From an uncultured Oscillospiraceae bacterium (GTDB lineage: Bacteria > Bacillota > Clostridia > Oscillospirales > Acutalibacteraceae): a stretch of DNA of 29,441 nt. The stretch's first letter is position 1, and every line of letters begins with the position of its first letter. Under the pieces are notes generated by a model. The model was not told the DNA's origin. It saw only the letters and a list, made by a program, of their open reading frames with translations, and made no database searches. The stretch is from the NCBI GenBank assembly GCA_900543795.1, contig UQSH01000017.1:1-29441 (forward strand). The letters are read 5' to 3'. Both the position numbers and the translations under genes were made by a program. Positions 1-7,658 of this stretch are shown in pieces.

Positions 1-290
1 AAATATTAAAATGTTAGCAGTTTGTACACAAATCGACCTTGCGGTTCGTAGCCAGTCACTCTATCCAACTGAGCTAGCAGCGCGAATAAGCAAAAATATT
101 AAAATGTTAGCAGTTTGTACACAAATCGACCTTGCGGTTCGTAGCCAGTCACTCTATCCAACTGAGCTAGCAGCGCGAATAAGCAAAAATATTAAAATGT
201 TAGCAGTTTGTACACAAATCGACCTTGCGGTTCGTAGCCAGACACTCTATCCAACTGAGCTACCGGCGCATAATACGCAAAAAGCGCATA
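1..290 (-). repeat. 93-bp tandem repeat array carrying tRNA-Arg-like halves
   Basis: The same 93-bp unit recurs with starts at about 11, 104 and 197. The first two copies look identical. The third differs mainly where the tRNA-like 5' end lies. The window opens inside a copy, so more units may lie to the left. Read on the minus strand, each unit begins with a tRNA-like 5' half (34-83, 127-176 and 220-269) and ends in an AT-rich tail. Because 93 is a multiple of three, the array also reads as an open frame with a 31-residue repeat on the plus strand, which I regard as an artefact. Confidence 0.9.
220..269 (-). pseudogene. Truncated tRNA-Arg(ACG)-like 5' half (best preserved copy)
   Basis: Read on the minus strand from 269, the sequence matches a bacterial tRNA-Arg: acceptor 5' strand GCGCCGG, TA, a D arm with GCTCAGTTGGATAGAGT, then an anticodon loop CTACGAA with anticodon ACG (complement at 233-235). 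The 3' anticodon strand is CCGCA, giving a C-C mismatch and a G-U pair. After AGGTCG the resemblance stops. There is no GGTTCRAATCC T-arm and no strand complementary to the acceptor. The other two copies have a changed acceptor (GCGCTGC) and a further mismatch. A functional tRNA is unlikely; a processed small RNA cannot be excluded. Confidence 0.65.
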
Positions 291-393
291 TTGCATTTTA
301 ATGCTCAAATAATATAACACATTGTTGGTTAAAATGCAAGAGTTTTTTGAAATTCAAATTAATATGCTTAATTTGAATGTTTCTTGTTGTTTG

Positions 394-828
394 TTATTTT
401 TGCGATTTTATTGCTTCGTCAAGGATATCTGCCGCAATTTCGCAAAGCTCGGCGCAAGGTCTTTTTTTATAATATTTCTCGGTGCGCTCTTCGGGTATGG
501 GGCTTTTCTTTTCGTTAGGACTTAAACCAAGAAGCTCACGGCAAATTATTGAGCCGTTTTCCTCTTTGAATTTTTCTGCGGCATACTGCACAATTTCATA
601 AACCTCGCCCTTGCTTTTATCTCCGAAAAGATTTGATATAACATAGGTCATTCCCGAAACGGTTCCGCAAACCTCTCTCATTCTGCCCATTCCGCCTCCG
701 AAGCCTACCGTTTGCCTTGCAACAGTCTCTTCGTCTATGCGCATTTCCTCGCAAAAGGCGAGCGCAACCGCCTGCGAACAGTTTTTGCCGCTTTCAAAAA
801 ATTGCTTTGCAAGCTCTCCCTTTGTCAT
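394..828 (-). CDS. C_GCAxxG_C_C family putative redox protein
   Basis: A 144-residue soluble protein that fits the C_GCAxxG_C_C family (Pfam PF09719), small cysteine-rich proteins of suspected redox or metal-related function with no settled reaction. Visible family features are an N-terminal GKNCSQAV segment with a second Cys about nine residues on, a glycine-rich GFGGGMGRMREVCGTVSGM stretch in the middle, and two further Cys positions (IICREL and RPCAELCE) near the C terminus. No signal peptide or membrane segment is visible. Its ATG overlaps the stop of the upstream zinc-ribbon gene by four bases (ATGA), implying co-transcription and translational coupling. The family assignment is firm, the biochemical role is not. 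Confidence 0.8.
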   Translation of the reverse strand: MTKGELAKQFFESGKNCSQAVALAFCEEMRIDEETVARQTVGFGGGMGRMREVCGTVSGMTYVISNLFGDKSKGEVYEIVQYAAEKFKEENGSIICRELLGLSPNEKKSPIPEERTEKYYKKRPCAELCEIAADILDEAIKSQK

Positions 829-1469
829 TGCGCATCCTCCGTTTTTGTGAATCTTGCCGTATAGGTTATATCCTTGTTAACATTAACTGTAAATTTATTA
901 CCCGAGGCAACAAGCTCTCCCGTTGAATTGTCATACCAGCCCTCAAACTGCCAGCCCTCGTCGGGTGTTGCGGTTAAAACCGCCTTTTTGCCCTTTTCGT
1001 AGGAGCCGTCTCCCGTAACAGTGCCGTTTCCGTCTATATCAATATATACATTATATAATACGGCGGCTGTTGTTGACGGAGCCTGCGTGGTTGTGGTTGT
1101 TGCCTCTGTTGTTGTTTCCTTTTCAGTTGTTGTTTCTTTCTTTGTTGTTGTTTGCTTTTTCGTTGTTTTCTCTGCGGTGGTTGAAATCGTTGTTGATTCG
1201 GTTGTTGTTTCCTCGTCCTTGCCGGTAACGGCAGAAACAACTATTCCCGCAATAAGCGCAACAAGTATAACCGCAAGAACAATTATGATTATAATGCTTT
1301 TTTTGTTTTTATCGTCATCGTCTGCGCCGTTATCCTGATTTGGTGCATAGCCGTTGTTGCTTTCCGAAGCATCGGTTATTTCTTCGTCCTCGTCGTAAAG
1401 AGGCGAGCCACAGTTTGCGCAGATATATCTTCCTTCCTCGTTATCAAATCCGCAGTTTTTACATCTCAT
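825..1469 (-). CDS. Zinc-ribbon membrane protein with Thr-rich linker and InlB-type repeat
   Basis: A 214-residue protein with a clear modular order. Residues 1-25 form a zinc ribbon (MRCKNCGFDNEEGRYICANCG, two CxxC pairs). An acidic stretch follows, then one transmembrane helix at about 57-82 (IIIIIVLAVILVALIAGIVVSAV), a Thr/Glu/Lys low-complexity linker at about 88-135, and a C-terminal domain of about 75 residues (IDGNGTVTGDG, GWQFEGWYDN, ITYTARF) typical of the bacterial/InlB B-repeat family. The expected topology is zinc ribbon inside and repeat domain outside. A GAGG site lies upstream of the ATG. It is first in an operon with the C_GCAxxG gene. A role in sensing or envelope anchoring is plausible, but function is unknown. 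Confidence 0.78.
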   Translation of the reverse strand: MRCKNCGFDNEEGRYICANCGSPLYDEDEEITDASESNNGYAPNQDNGADDDDKNKKSIIIIIVLAVILVALIAGIVVSAVTGKDEETTTESTTISTTAEKTTKKQTTTKKETTTEKETTTEATTTTTQAPSTTAAVLYNVYIDIDGNGTVTGDGSYEKGKKAVLTATPDEGWQFEGWYDNSTGELVASGNKFTVNVNKDITYTARFTKTEDAQ

Positions 1470-1518
1470 AATGAAAACCTCGCATTAAATTTTTATCATT
1501 TTTATTTGCTTCGTGATA

Positions 1519-1547
1519 AGTATATCATATATTTTTTAAGATAACAA
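1519..1547 (-). promoter_or_regulatory. Sigma-A-like promoter for the zinc-ribbon gene
   Basis: On the minus strand TTGTTA (1542-1547) and TATACT (1519-1524) are separated by 17 bases, about 50 bases before the ATG at 1469. Confidence 0.6.
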
Positions 1548-1600
1548 CACAATAATAGTTAAAGAAATACGAATATTTTGTGTTTTTCTGTTTTTTGGTA

Positions 1601-1629
1601 TTGACTTTTTTGCAATTTTAATATAAATT
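1601..1629 (+). promoter_or_regulatory. Sigma-A-like promoter for the lipoprotein gene
   Basis: TTGACT (1601-1606) and TAAATT (1624-1629) are 17 bases apart. A strong AAGGAGT ribosome binding site follows at 1660-1666, nine bases before the ATG at 1676. The divergent promoter for the zinc-ribbon gene lies about 55 bases away. Confidence 0.55.
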
Positions 1630-1675
1630 AAAATAGTAGCAAATTCACATAGTACTTGAAAGGAGTACCAAACTA

Positions 1676-2656
1676 ATGAAGAAAACAGTAAAAAGAATTC
1701 TTTGCCTTGTTCTTGCCGTTTCCTTTGTTCTTGCTCTTACGGGCTGTGCAAAGATTAATTATGTAACAAACGGCACCATCCAGGCAATCAAAGAGGTTCA
1801 GGACGGTTCGTATAAAAACGGAGGCTCCGATGCAGAGGGCGACGGCGCTGCAACTGAGGTTAAAATTGATATTGATCCGTTTGCTGCCGGTACATACGGC
1901 GGAGTTGAGTTCGGTTCTGAGGCAGATGTTGTTAATTATTATGTTGAATGCTATAACAACACAAAAACTCAAACTGCAAATTATATTGACAAAGACGGTA
2001 ATGCAGTAACCTTCTATGCTCTTCTCGGTGAGGAAAAGCTCAATATTGAAAAGGTTCTCATTGAGGGCTCGGAGAACGCAATGATTAATAATCTTGTTCC
2101 CGGAATTGTTGACGGATTGTTCAGCGCAACAACATACGGACTTCCTCCCTGCAACAACAGAGATCCGCTTCTTGATAATATAAACGGAGATGCTTCAAAT
2201 CCCGGTGAGTTTGATTTCAGAACATCTTATTTTACTCCTGACGACTGCCAGGCTTGTAATGTTGTTGATAACGGCGACGGCACAATCACTATAACAATCG
2301 CTCCTAAGCCCGGCTCAATGTCTATGCGCGGCGTGGATTCTCAGGGTAGATTCTTTGAGGTTCTCGGCGATATCGGTTCAACAGTAGATTCTATTGGTGC
2401 TCTTTCATGGGCAAGCGGCACAACCGAGGAAAACTGCCTCGTTGAGTATGCAGGCGGAACCGGTACTATTACTATCGACACGGCAACAAAAACCGTTACT
2501 GCTGCCGATTATCACATGGCTGTAAGCGTTGAGGTAAAGCATGCCAATGTAGCTGTTATCAAGGATAAGAATGCAGTTGTTTCAATTTCCTATGATATGC
2601 ACTATCCGGCAACAGATCAATACCTTCTTGATTCAAAGGGAATTAAGAGAGCATAA
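1676..2656 (+). CDS. Secreted lipoprotein of unknown function
   Basis: A 326-residue predicted lipoprotein. The N terminus is a classic lipoprotein signal: KKTVKR, a hydrophobic core (ILCLVLAVSFVLAL), then the lipobox LTGC with the lipidated Cys near residue 24. A short Gly/Ser/Asp-rich linker (about 45-60) precedes an acidic, Asn/Thr/Asp-rich mature domain with repeated beta-strand-like stretches such as GDGTITITIAPKPG and GTGTITIDTATKTVTA. I recognise no catalytic motif or named family. It should sit on the outer face of the membrane. It has its own promoter, ribosome binding site and terminator, so it is probably monocistronic. A substrate-binding or surface role would be a guess. Confidence 0.75.
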   Translation: MKKTVKRILCLVLAVSFVLALTGCAKINYVTNGTIQAIKEVQDGSYKNGGSDAEGDGAATEVKIDIDPFAAGTYGGVEFGSEADVVNYYVECYNNTKTQTANYIDKDGNAVTFYALLGEEKLNIEKVLIEGSENAMINNLVPGIVDGLFSATTYGLPPCNNRDPLLDNINGDASNPGEFDFRTSYFTPDDCQACNVVDNGDGTITITIAPKPGSMSMRGVDSQGRFFEVLGDIGSTVDSIGALSWASGTTEENCLVEYAGGTGTITIDTATKTVTAADYHMAVSVEVKHANVAVIKDKNAVVSISYDMHYPATDQYLLDSKGIKRA

Positions 2657-2681
2657 GAATATTTAAAATGTTAGCATTACG

Positions 2682-2714
2682 GCACCGCAGGATATTTCCT
2701 GCGGTGCTTTTTTT
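2682..2714 (+). terminator. Rho-independent terminator after the lipoprotein gene
   Basis: A perfect 11-bp stem, GCACCGCAGGA (2682-2692) with TCCTGCGGTGC (2697-2707), has a 4-base loop and a run of seven T. The stem core resembles the terminator after pckG. Confidence 0.92.
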
Positions 2715-2789
2715 CGTGCTTCTCTTTACTTTGCCATATTTTTATAATATAATAAATTAAGTTGTTGTATTATAATTTTGTGAAAGGAT

Positions 2790-4529
2790 ATGCGGTGCCC
2801 TTGCGCCGAACAATCTGTTTGCCTTATGAATAATTCAGTTGCTCTGCGCTCTAATGAAGGGCACAGCTCGTTGATTGATAAAAAGCAACGACTTAATGCC
2901 GAAGTACTTATTATTTTAATATCCGTTGCCGTTCATATTGCGTTTTTCGTTTGGAATCTCCTTATCGGAGGTGTTTATGTTGACGAGGCGATGACTGTGC
3001 TAAACGCAAGAAGTCTTGTTGAAAATCAAACCGATATTATGGGGGAGCAGCTTCCTGTTTATTTTGATACTTGGCTTCACGGCGGTCAGTCTCCTGCGGC
3101 AACATATTGTGTTGCACTTTTCGTAAAGCTTTTCGGAGAAAGCCTTTTTGCTTATCGGCTTCCGGCGCTTATAATGTCGCTTTTAGGATTGCTTGCGTTC
3201 AACTCTTTTGTTAAAAATGTTGTTGAGCGAAGGGAGGAGAGGCTTACTTTCCTTGCGATTGCGGCATTTTCTCCGTGGCAGATTTTTTCAAGCGTATATA
3301 TGCTTGACTGTAATTTTTATCCGCACATTATGATGATTGCGGTAACGCTTCTTTCAAAGGCGGTTAAAGGCGGAAAAACAAAATTTTATATTCTTTCAAT
3401 GGTGTTTTTCGGCTTGAGCTTTTATTGCTATATAGCATCTGCAATTATAACGCCTGTTTTTCTTGCAGTCCTGTTTATAATTCTGCTTGTAAAGAAAAAA
3501 ATCAGCTTTAAAAATCTTGCTTTAAGCGCTTTAACAATCTTTATTGTTTCTCTTGCGTTTATTCTTTTCGGGCTTGTAACGCTCGGAGCTATTGAGCCGT
3601 TTTCTGTTTTAGGCTTCAGCATTTCGGATATGCCTTATTATACAAGGTCAAGCTCAATAACGCTTAATCCCGCTGACGCTTTGGTTAATCTTATTTTCGG
3701 CATATATATTTTTGTTTTTCCCGAAAGGGCATTAAGCAGCGTTATAAATTCAATTTTTCTTTACACTAATTTGGTTGGCGGCATTTTTATGCTAATCGGT
3801 ATAGCAGCAATATCAAAGGGTATTATTAAGAGACAAAAGGGCAGAGGCTTTTTATTTAAGCTTTTCTTTTCGGCGTCAATTGTTTCTGTTTTGGTATTCT
3901 GTGCCGTTTCAAAAACAACCTTCGGAACGCTTTACAGGTTCGGTGTTTTAACCTATTTTCTTGTTTTCTTTGAGGGAGCTGGATTTATTGCTTTTTGCAG
4001 AAAAGTAAAAAAAATCAACCTTAAAGGGCTTGTTTGCGGTTTCCTTTGTGCCTCAATGCTTTTGTTTACTGCCGAATTTGCCTTTATATATACCAACGGC
4101 TTGAAAAGCAAAATGAGTATTTACGGCGATTCGCTTTTTGAAAGCATTGAGTTTGTTGAGGAAAAAAGCAAAAAGGATAATTTTACCGTTTTTTTGGGAA
4201 CCTCAAATATGACAGATGATATTGCTCTTGCAGAGCGCTATCTCGTTTATCTCGAATATTATTTTGACTCAAACGAAAAGATTTTGCCTTATAAAGAGCA
4301 GATTTTTGAGCTTACTCCTTTAAATGAAGATATAAGAAACGGCAAGGTCGGCGCTGTTTCAAACACAACAGACGGTTCAATAAAATGCTCCTTTGCCGAA
4401 AATGTTAATCAAATAACGGATGATTATAATATTGTTTATTCCGATTATCTTAATATGCTTGATTATTCGCAGGATTACAGCGTTGAAGATTTCGGTGCAT
4501 GGAGCGTTATTTATAAAAATCCTGAATAA
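2790..4529 (+). CDS. PMT/ArnT-like integral membrane glycosyltransferase
   Basis: A 579-residue polytopic membrane protein of the dolichyl-phosphate-mannose transferase/ArnT type (GT-C fold, PMT_2-like), which moves sugars from polyprenyl-phosphate donors on the outer face of the membrane. Evidence is the first hydrophobic helix followed by an acidic loop with VYVDEAMT (a D-E pair, the usual GT-C catalytic signature, about residues 64-71), the LFAYRLPALIMSLLG segment common in the family, roughly ten further hydrophobic helices, and a soluble C-terminal part from about residue 430. The start is uncertain. The ATG at 2790 sits one base after AAAGGA, too close for a good site, and ATG at 2826 lacks a site. 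TATAAT is visible at 2771-2776. polA follows after 41 bases. Substrate unknown. Confidence 0.72.
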   Translation: MRCPCAEQSVCLMNNSVALRSNEGHSSLIDKKQRLNAEVLIILISVAVHIAFFVWNLLIGGVYVDEAMTVLNARSLVENQTDIMGEQLPVYFDTWLHGGQSPAATYCVALFVKLFGESLFAYRLPALIMSLLGLLAFNSFVKNVVERREERLTFLAIAAFSPWQIFSSVYMLDCNFYPHIMMIAVTLLSKAVKGGKTKFYILSMVFFGLSFYCYIASAIITPVFLAVLFIILLVKKKISFKNLALSALTIFIVSLAFILFGLVTLGAIEPFSVLGFSISDMPYYTRSSSITLNPADALVNLIFGIYIFVFPERALSSVINSIFLYTNLVGGIFMLIGIAAISKGIIKRQKGRGFLFKLFFSASIVSVLVFCAVSKTTFGTLYRFGVLTYFLVFFEGAGFIAFCRKVKKINLKGLVCGFLCASMLLFTAEFAFIYTNGLKSKMSIYGDSLFESIEFVEEKSKKDNFTVFLGTSNMTDDIALAERYLVYLEYYFDSNEKILPYKEQIFELTPLNEDIRNGKVGAVSNTTDGSIKCSFAENVNQITDDYNIVYSDYLNMLDYSQDYSVEDFGAWSVIYKNPE

Positions 4530-4570
4530 ATGTTCTTTTACATAAACAAATTTTAAACAGAGGTTAAAAT

Positions 4571-7174
4571 ATGAAACTGCTTGTTATTGATTCAAACAGC
4601 ATAGTAAACCGTGCGTTTTACGGTATAAAGCTGCTTTCAACCAAAAGCGGAGAATACACAAATGCAATTTACGGCTATCTCAATATTCTTTTAAAATTAA
4701 AGGAGACCTGCAATCCGGATGCAATTGCGGCGGCGTTTGATGTTCACGCACCAACCTTTCGCCATAAAATGTATGATGAATACAAGGCCGGCAGGCACGC
4801 TATGCCCGATGAGCTTCGAGTGCAGATACCGAAGCTTAAAGAGCTGCTTAATCTTATAGGCATAAAAACCGTTGAATGCGAGGGCTGGGAGGCAGACGAT
4901 ATTTTGGGAACGCTTGCCGAGGCCTGCCGTAATAATTCGGACGAATGCTTTATCGCAACGGGCGACAGAGATAGCTTGCAGCTTGCCCACGGAGGCGTTA
5001 AGGTTTTGCTTGCCAGAACAAAAATGGGGCAGGCAGTAACGGATGTTTACGATGAAAATGCCATTATGCAGGAATACGGCATAACACCGCAGGCGCTTAT
5101 TCAGGTTAAGGCGCTTCAGGGAGATTCAAGCGATAATATCCCCGGCGTTGCGGGAGTAGGTGCAAAAACGGCTCTTGATTTAATTCAGCGCTTTTCAACC
5201 GTTGATAATATTTATGAGCATATTGAGGAAATAGATATAAAAAATTCCGTTCGTGAAAAGCTCAAAGCAGGAAAGGATAATGCGTATCTTTCATTAAAGC
5301 TCGGAGAAATAAGCACAAATGCCCCGATAGAAACAGACATAAGCGCTTATCGTATAACGCAGGGAAATCCGCAGAAAGCCTCGGCTGAATTTGCAAGGCT
5401 TGAGCTTTTCAGCCTTATAGAAAAATTTTCTCTCAGTAAAAGCGACGCTGTGTGCGCCGATAAGCCTAATGAGGAAATAAAAATAACCAAAAAGGAATTT
5501 TCAAACGCAACACAGCTTCTTGATATTCTTAATAAAAACAAAAACGGGGAGGTTTATTTTTATCCCGTTACAGACGGGAATGAAATAACCCGCCTCTGCT
5601 TTGCAAACGGCAGCGAGGTGCTTTGCATTTCCTCGTGTGAGGAGTGCTTTGAGCCGTTTGTTAAGGAGTTTTTTAAAAGCGATTTGAAGAAATATTCCTA
5701 TTTCGTTAAGCATATTCATCGCCTTGCGTGCTCTCTCGGCACGGAATGTAAAAATATTTGCGGAGATTTAATGCTTTCTGCGTATCTTTTGCGCCCGTCA
5801 GACAGTAATTATTCAATAGACCGTTTGTGTCTTGAATACGGCGTTGCACTTCCCGAATATAAAAACAGTCTTGGAAGCGACGAGGAGGAAATTCCCTTTG
5901 CTTATGTTATGAAGCCGCTTTTTGATAAAACAAATCAGCTTCTTGCCGAGGCAGATCAAACGGCTCTTCTCAACGAAATCGAGCTGCCGCTTTCTCGTGT
6001 GCTTGCCCGTATGGAAACGGCAGGCTTTGAGGTTGATAAAAACGGAATTGAGGAGTTTTCAGCCCGTCTTTCCGCACGCATAAAGGAGCTTACCGCTTCA
6101 ATCTTTGAGCTTGCAGGCAGAGAGTTTAATATTAATTCGCCAAAGCAGCTCGGAGTTGTTTTGTTTGAGGAAATGGGAATTCCCTGCAAAAAGAAAACAA
6201 AAAGCGGATATTCAACAAGCGCAGATGTGCTTGAAGAGCTTGAACCGGATTATCCCATTATTTCGCTTATTCTTGAATACAGAAGCCTTTCAAAGCTTAA
6301 ATCAACCTATTGCGACGGACTTTTAAAGGTTATTGCGCCTGACGGCAGAATACACACCTCCTTTAATCAGGTTGAAGCAAGAACGGGCAGAATATCTTCT
6401 CTTGAGCCTAATCTTCAAAATATACCGATAAGAACAGAGCTTGGCAGAGAAATGAGAAAATTTTTCACGGCAGGCGAGGGCTGTAAGCTGATAGATGCCG
6501 ATTACAGTCAAATTGAGCTTCGTGTGCTTGCCGATTTGGCAAGTGATGAAAATATGATAAATTCCTTCAATAACGGCGAGGATATCCACCGCACAACCGC
6601 CGCACAGGTGTTTAATCTTCCGCAGGAAATGGTAACTCCCATTATGCGTTCAAGGGCAAAGGCGGTTAATTTCGGTATTGTTTACGGTATCGGTGCATTC
6701 AGTCTTGCAAAGGATATAGGAGTAACAAATAAGGAAGCAAAGGAATATATAGACGGCTATTTGAAGCATTTCAGCGGAGTTGCTTCATATATGAACAGAA
6801 TGATTGAAGGAGCAAAGGATAAGGGCTATTCCGAAACTCTGTTTAAGCGCAGACGCTATCTGCCGGAGCTTGCGTCGGGCAACCGAATGCTTCGTGCGTT
6901 TGGCGAGCGTGTTGCAAGAAATATGCCCATTCAGGGCACAGCAGCCGATATCATTAAAATTGCAATGGTAAAGGTTGATAAAAGATTAACCGAGGAAAAT
7001 ATGAAATCACGCCTTATTCTTCAGGTTCACGATGAGCTTATCGTTGAAGCACCTGAGGAGGAGGCTCAAAGGGCTCTTGCCATTGTTAAAGAGGAAATGG
7101 AAAACGCCTGCAAAATGAAGGTTACTCTTATTGCAGACGGAAAAATCGCAAAAACATGGTATGACGCTCATTAA
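4571..7174 (+). CDS. polA: DNA polymerase I
   Basis: An 867-residue family A polymerase for Okazaki fragment maturation and repair. The N-terminal 5' nuclease domain (about 1-290) shows DSNSIVNRAFYG, the FDVHAPTFRHKMYDEYKAGR arch segment, EADDILG, TGDRDSLQL and the GDSSDNIPGVAGVGAKTA helix-hairpin-helix. The polymerase domain has motif A DADYSQIELR (about 643-652), motif B RSRAKAVNFGIVYG (about 693-706) and motif C QVHDELIVE (about 817-825). The central 3'-5' exonuclease region (about 310-480) is short and lacks the DxE of exo I, having VYFYPVTDG instead. Proofreading is therefore probably lost, as in Bacillus-type enzymes. Fifteen bases separate it from rimI. Confidence 0.97.
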   Translation: MKLLVIDSNSIVNRAFYGIKLLSTKSGEYTNAIYGYLNILLKLKETCNPDAIAAAFDVHAPTFRHKMYDEYKAGRHAMPDELRVQIPKLKELLNLIGIKTVECEGWEADDILGTLAEACRNNSDECFIATGDRDSLQLAHGGVKVLLARTKMGQAVTDVYDENAIMQEYGITPQALIQVKALQGDSSDNIPGVAGVGAKTALDLIQRFSTVDNIYEHIEEIDIKNSVREKLKAGKDNAYLSLKLGEISTNAPIETDISAYRITQGNPQKASAEFARLELFSLIEKFSLSKSDAVCADKPNEEIKITKKEFSNATQLLDILNKNKNGEVYFYPVTDGNEITRLCFANGSEVLCISSCEECFEPFVKEFFKSDLKKYSYFVKHIHRLACSLGTECKNICGDLMLSAYLLRPSDSNYSIDRLCLEYGVALPEYKNSLGSDEEEIPFAYVMKPLFDKTNQLLAEADQTALLNEIELPLSRVLARMETAGFEVDKNGIEEFSARLSARIKELTASIFELAGREFNINSPKQLGVVLFEEMGIPCKKKTKSGYSTSADVLEELEPDYPIISLILEYRSLSKLKSTYCDGLLKVIAPDGRIHTSFNQVEARTGRISSLEPNLQNIPIRTELGREMRKFFTAGEGCKLIDADYSQIELRVLADLASDENMINSFNNGEDIHRTTAAQVFNLPQEMVTPIMRSRAKAVNFGIVYGIGAFSLAKDIGVTNKEAKEYIDGYLKHFSGVASYMNRMIEGAKDKGYSETLFKRRRYLPELASGNRMLRAFGERVARNMPIQGTAADIIKIAMVKVDKRLTEENMKSRLILQVHDELIVEAPEEEAQRALAIVKEEMENACKMKVTLIADGKIAKTWYDAH

Positions 7175-7188
7175 AATAAGCTTGAATT

Positions 7189-7611
7189 ATGGAAATTATT
7201 GAATTAACCGAAAAATATGTTAAAGATGTTGCAAATATAGAAAAAGAATGCTTTTCACGCCCGTGGAACGAAGCTTCAATTGAAGCAGAGCTTGAAAATG
7301 ATTTTTCAAGATTTCTCATTGCGGTTGAAAACGGCAGAGCCGTGGGCTATGTTGGGCTCTATGTGCTGACGGGCGAGGCGGATGTTGTTCGTGTTGCGGT
7401 TTTGCCGGAGTACAGAAAAAGGGGCATAGCAAAGGCTGTTCTAAAAAAGAGCCTTGAATATGCTGCGGGCGAGGTTTTTCTTGATGTCCGTGAAAGCAAT
7501 TCAGCGGCGATAAGCCTTTATAAATCTCTCGGCTTTGAGGACACGGGAATCAGAAAGGATTATTATTCAGACCCAACGGAAAATGCGGTTTTGATGAAAA
7601 AAATAATTTAG
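7189..7611 (+). CDS. rimI: Ribosomal protein S18 alanine N-acetyltransferase (GNAT)
   Basis: A 140-residue single-domain GNAT acetyltransferase. The N terminus (ELTEKYVKDVANIEKECFSRPWNEASIEAEL) matches the RimI family, motif A is VRVAVLPEYRKRGIAKAVLKKSLEYA with the acetyl-CoA pyrophosphate loop RKRGIA, and the C-terminal part has LDVRESNSAAISLYKSLGFEDTG, all diagnostic. It would transfer acetyl from acetyl-CoA to the N terminus of ribosomal protein S18. It stands directly before tsaD, the usual partner in bacterial rimI-tsaD clusters. The tsaB and tsaE genes that often accompany them are absent here. Other protein substrates remain possible. Confidence 0.88.
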   Translation: MEIIELTEKYVKDVANIEKECFSRPWNEASIEAELENDFSRFLIAVENGRAVGYVGLYVLTGEADVVRVAVLPEYRKRGIAKAVLKKSLEYAAGEVFLDVRESNSAAISLYKSLGFEDTGIRKDYYSDPTENAVLMKKII

Positions 7612-7658
7612 GGTAACGGTGTGTAAAATAGTGTCTGCACCGAAAAAGGCAAATTAAT

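Noticed and set aside
1..290. CRISPR array
   Set aside because: The units are contiguous 93-bp copies with no variable spacers, and no cas genes are present.
11..301. Open frame with a 31-residue repeated peptide
   Set aside because: It arises from the 93-bp repeat being a multiple of three. The opposite strand carries tRNA-like sequence, and there is no ribosome binding site.
7609..7622. TTTAGGGTAACGGT shared with 19618-19631
   Set aside because: A single 14-base match in different contexts (a stop region and a leader), with no palindrome or further copies; probably chance.
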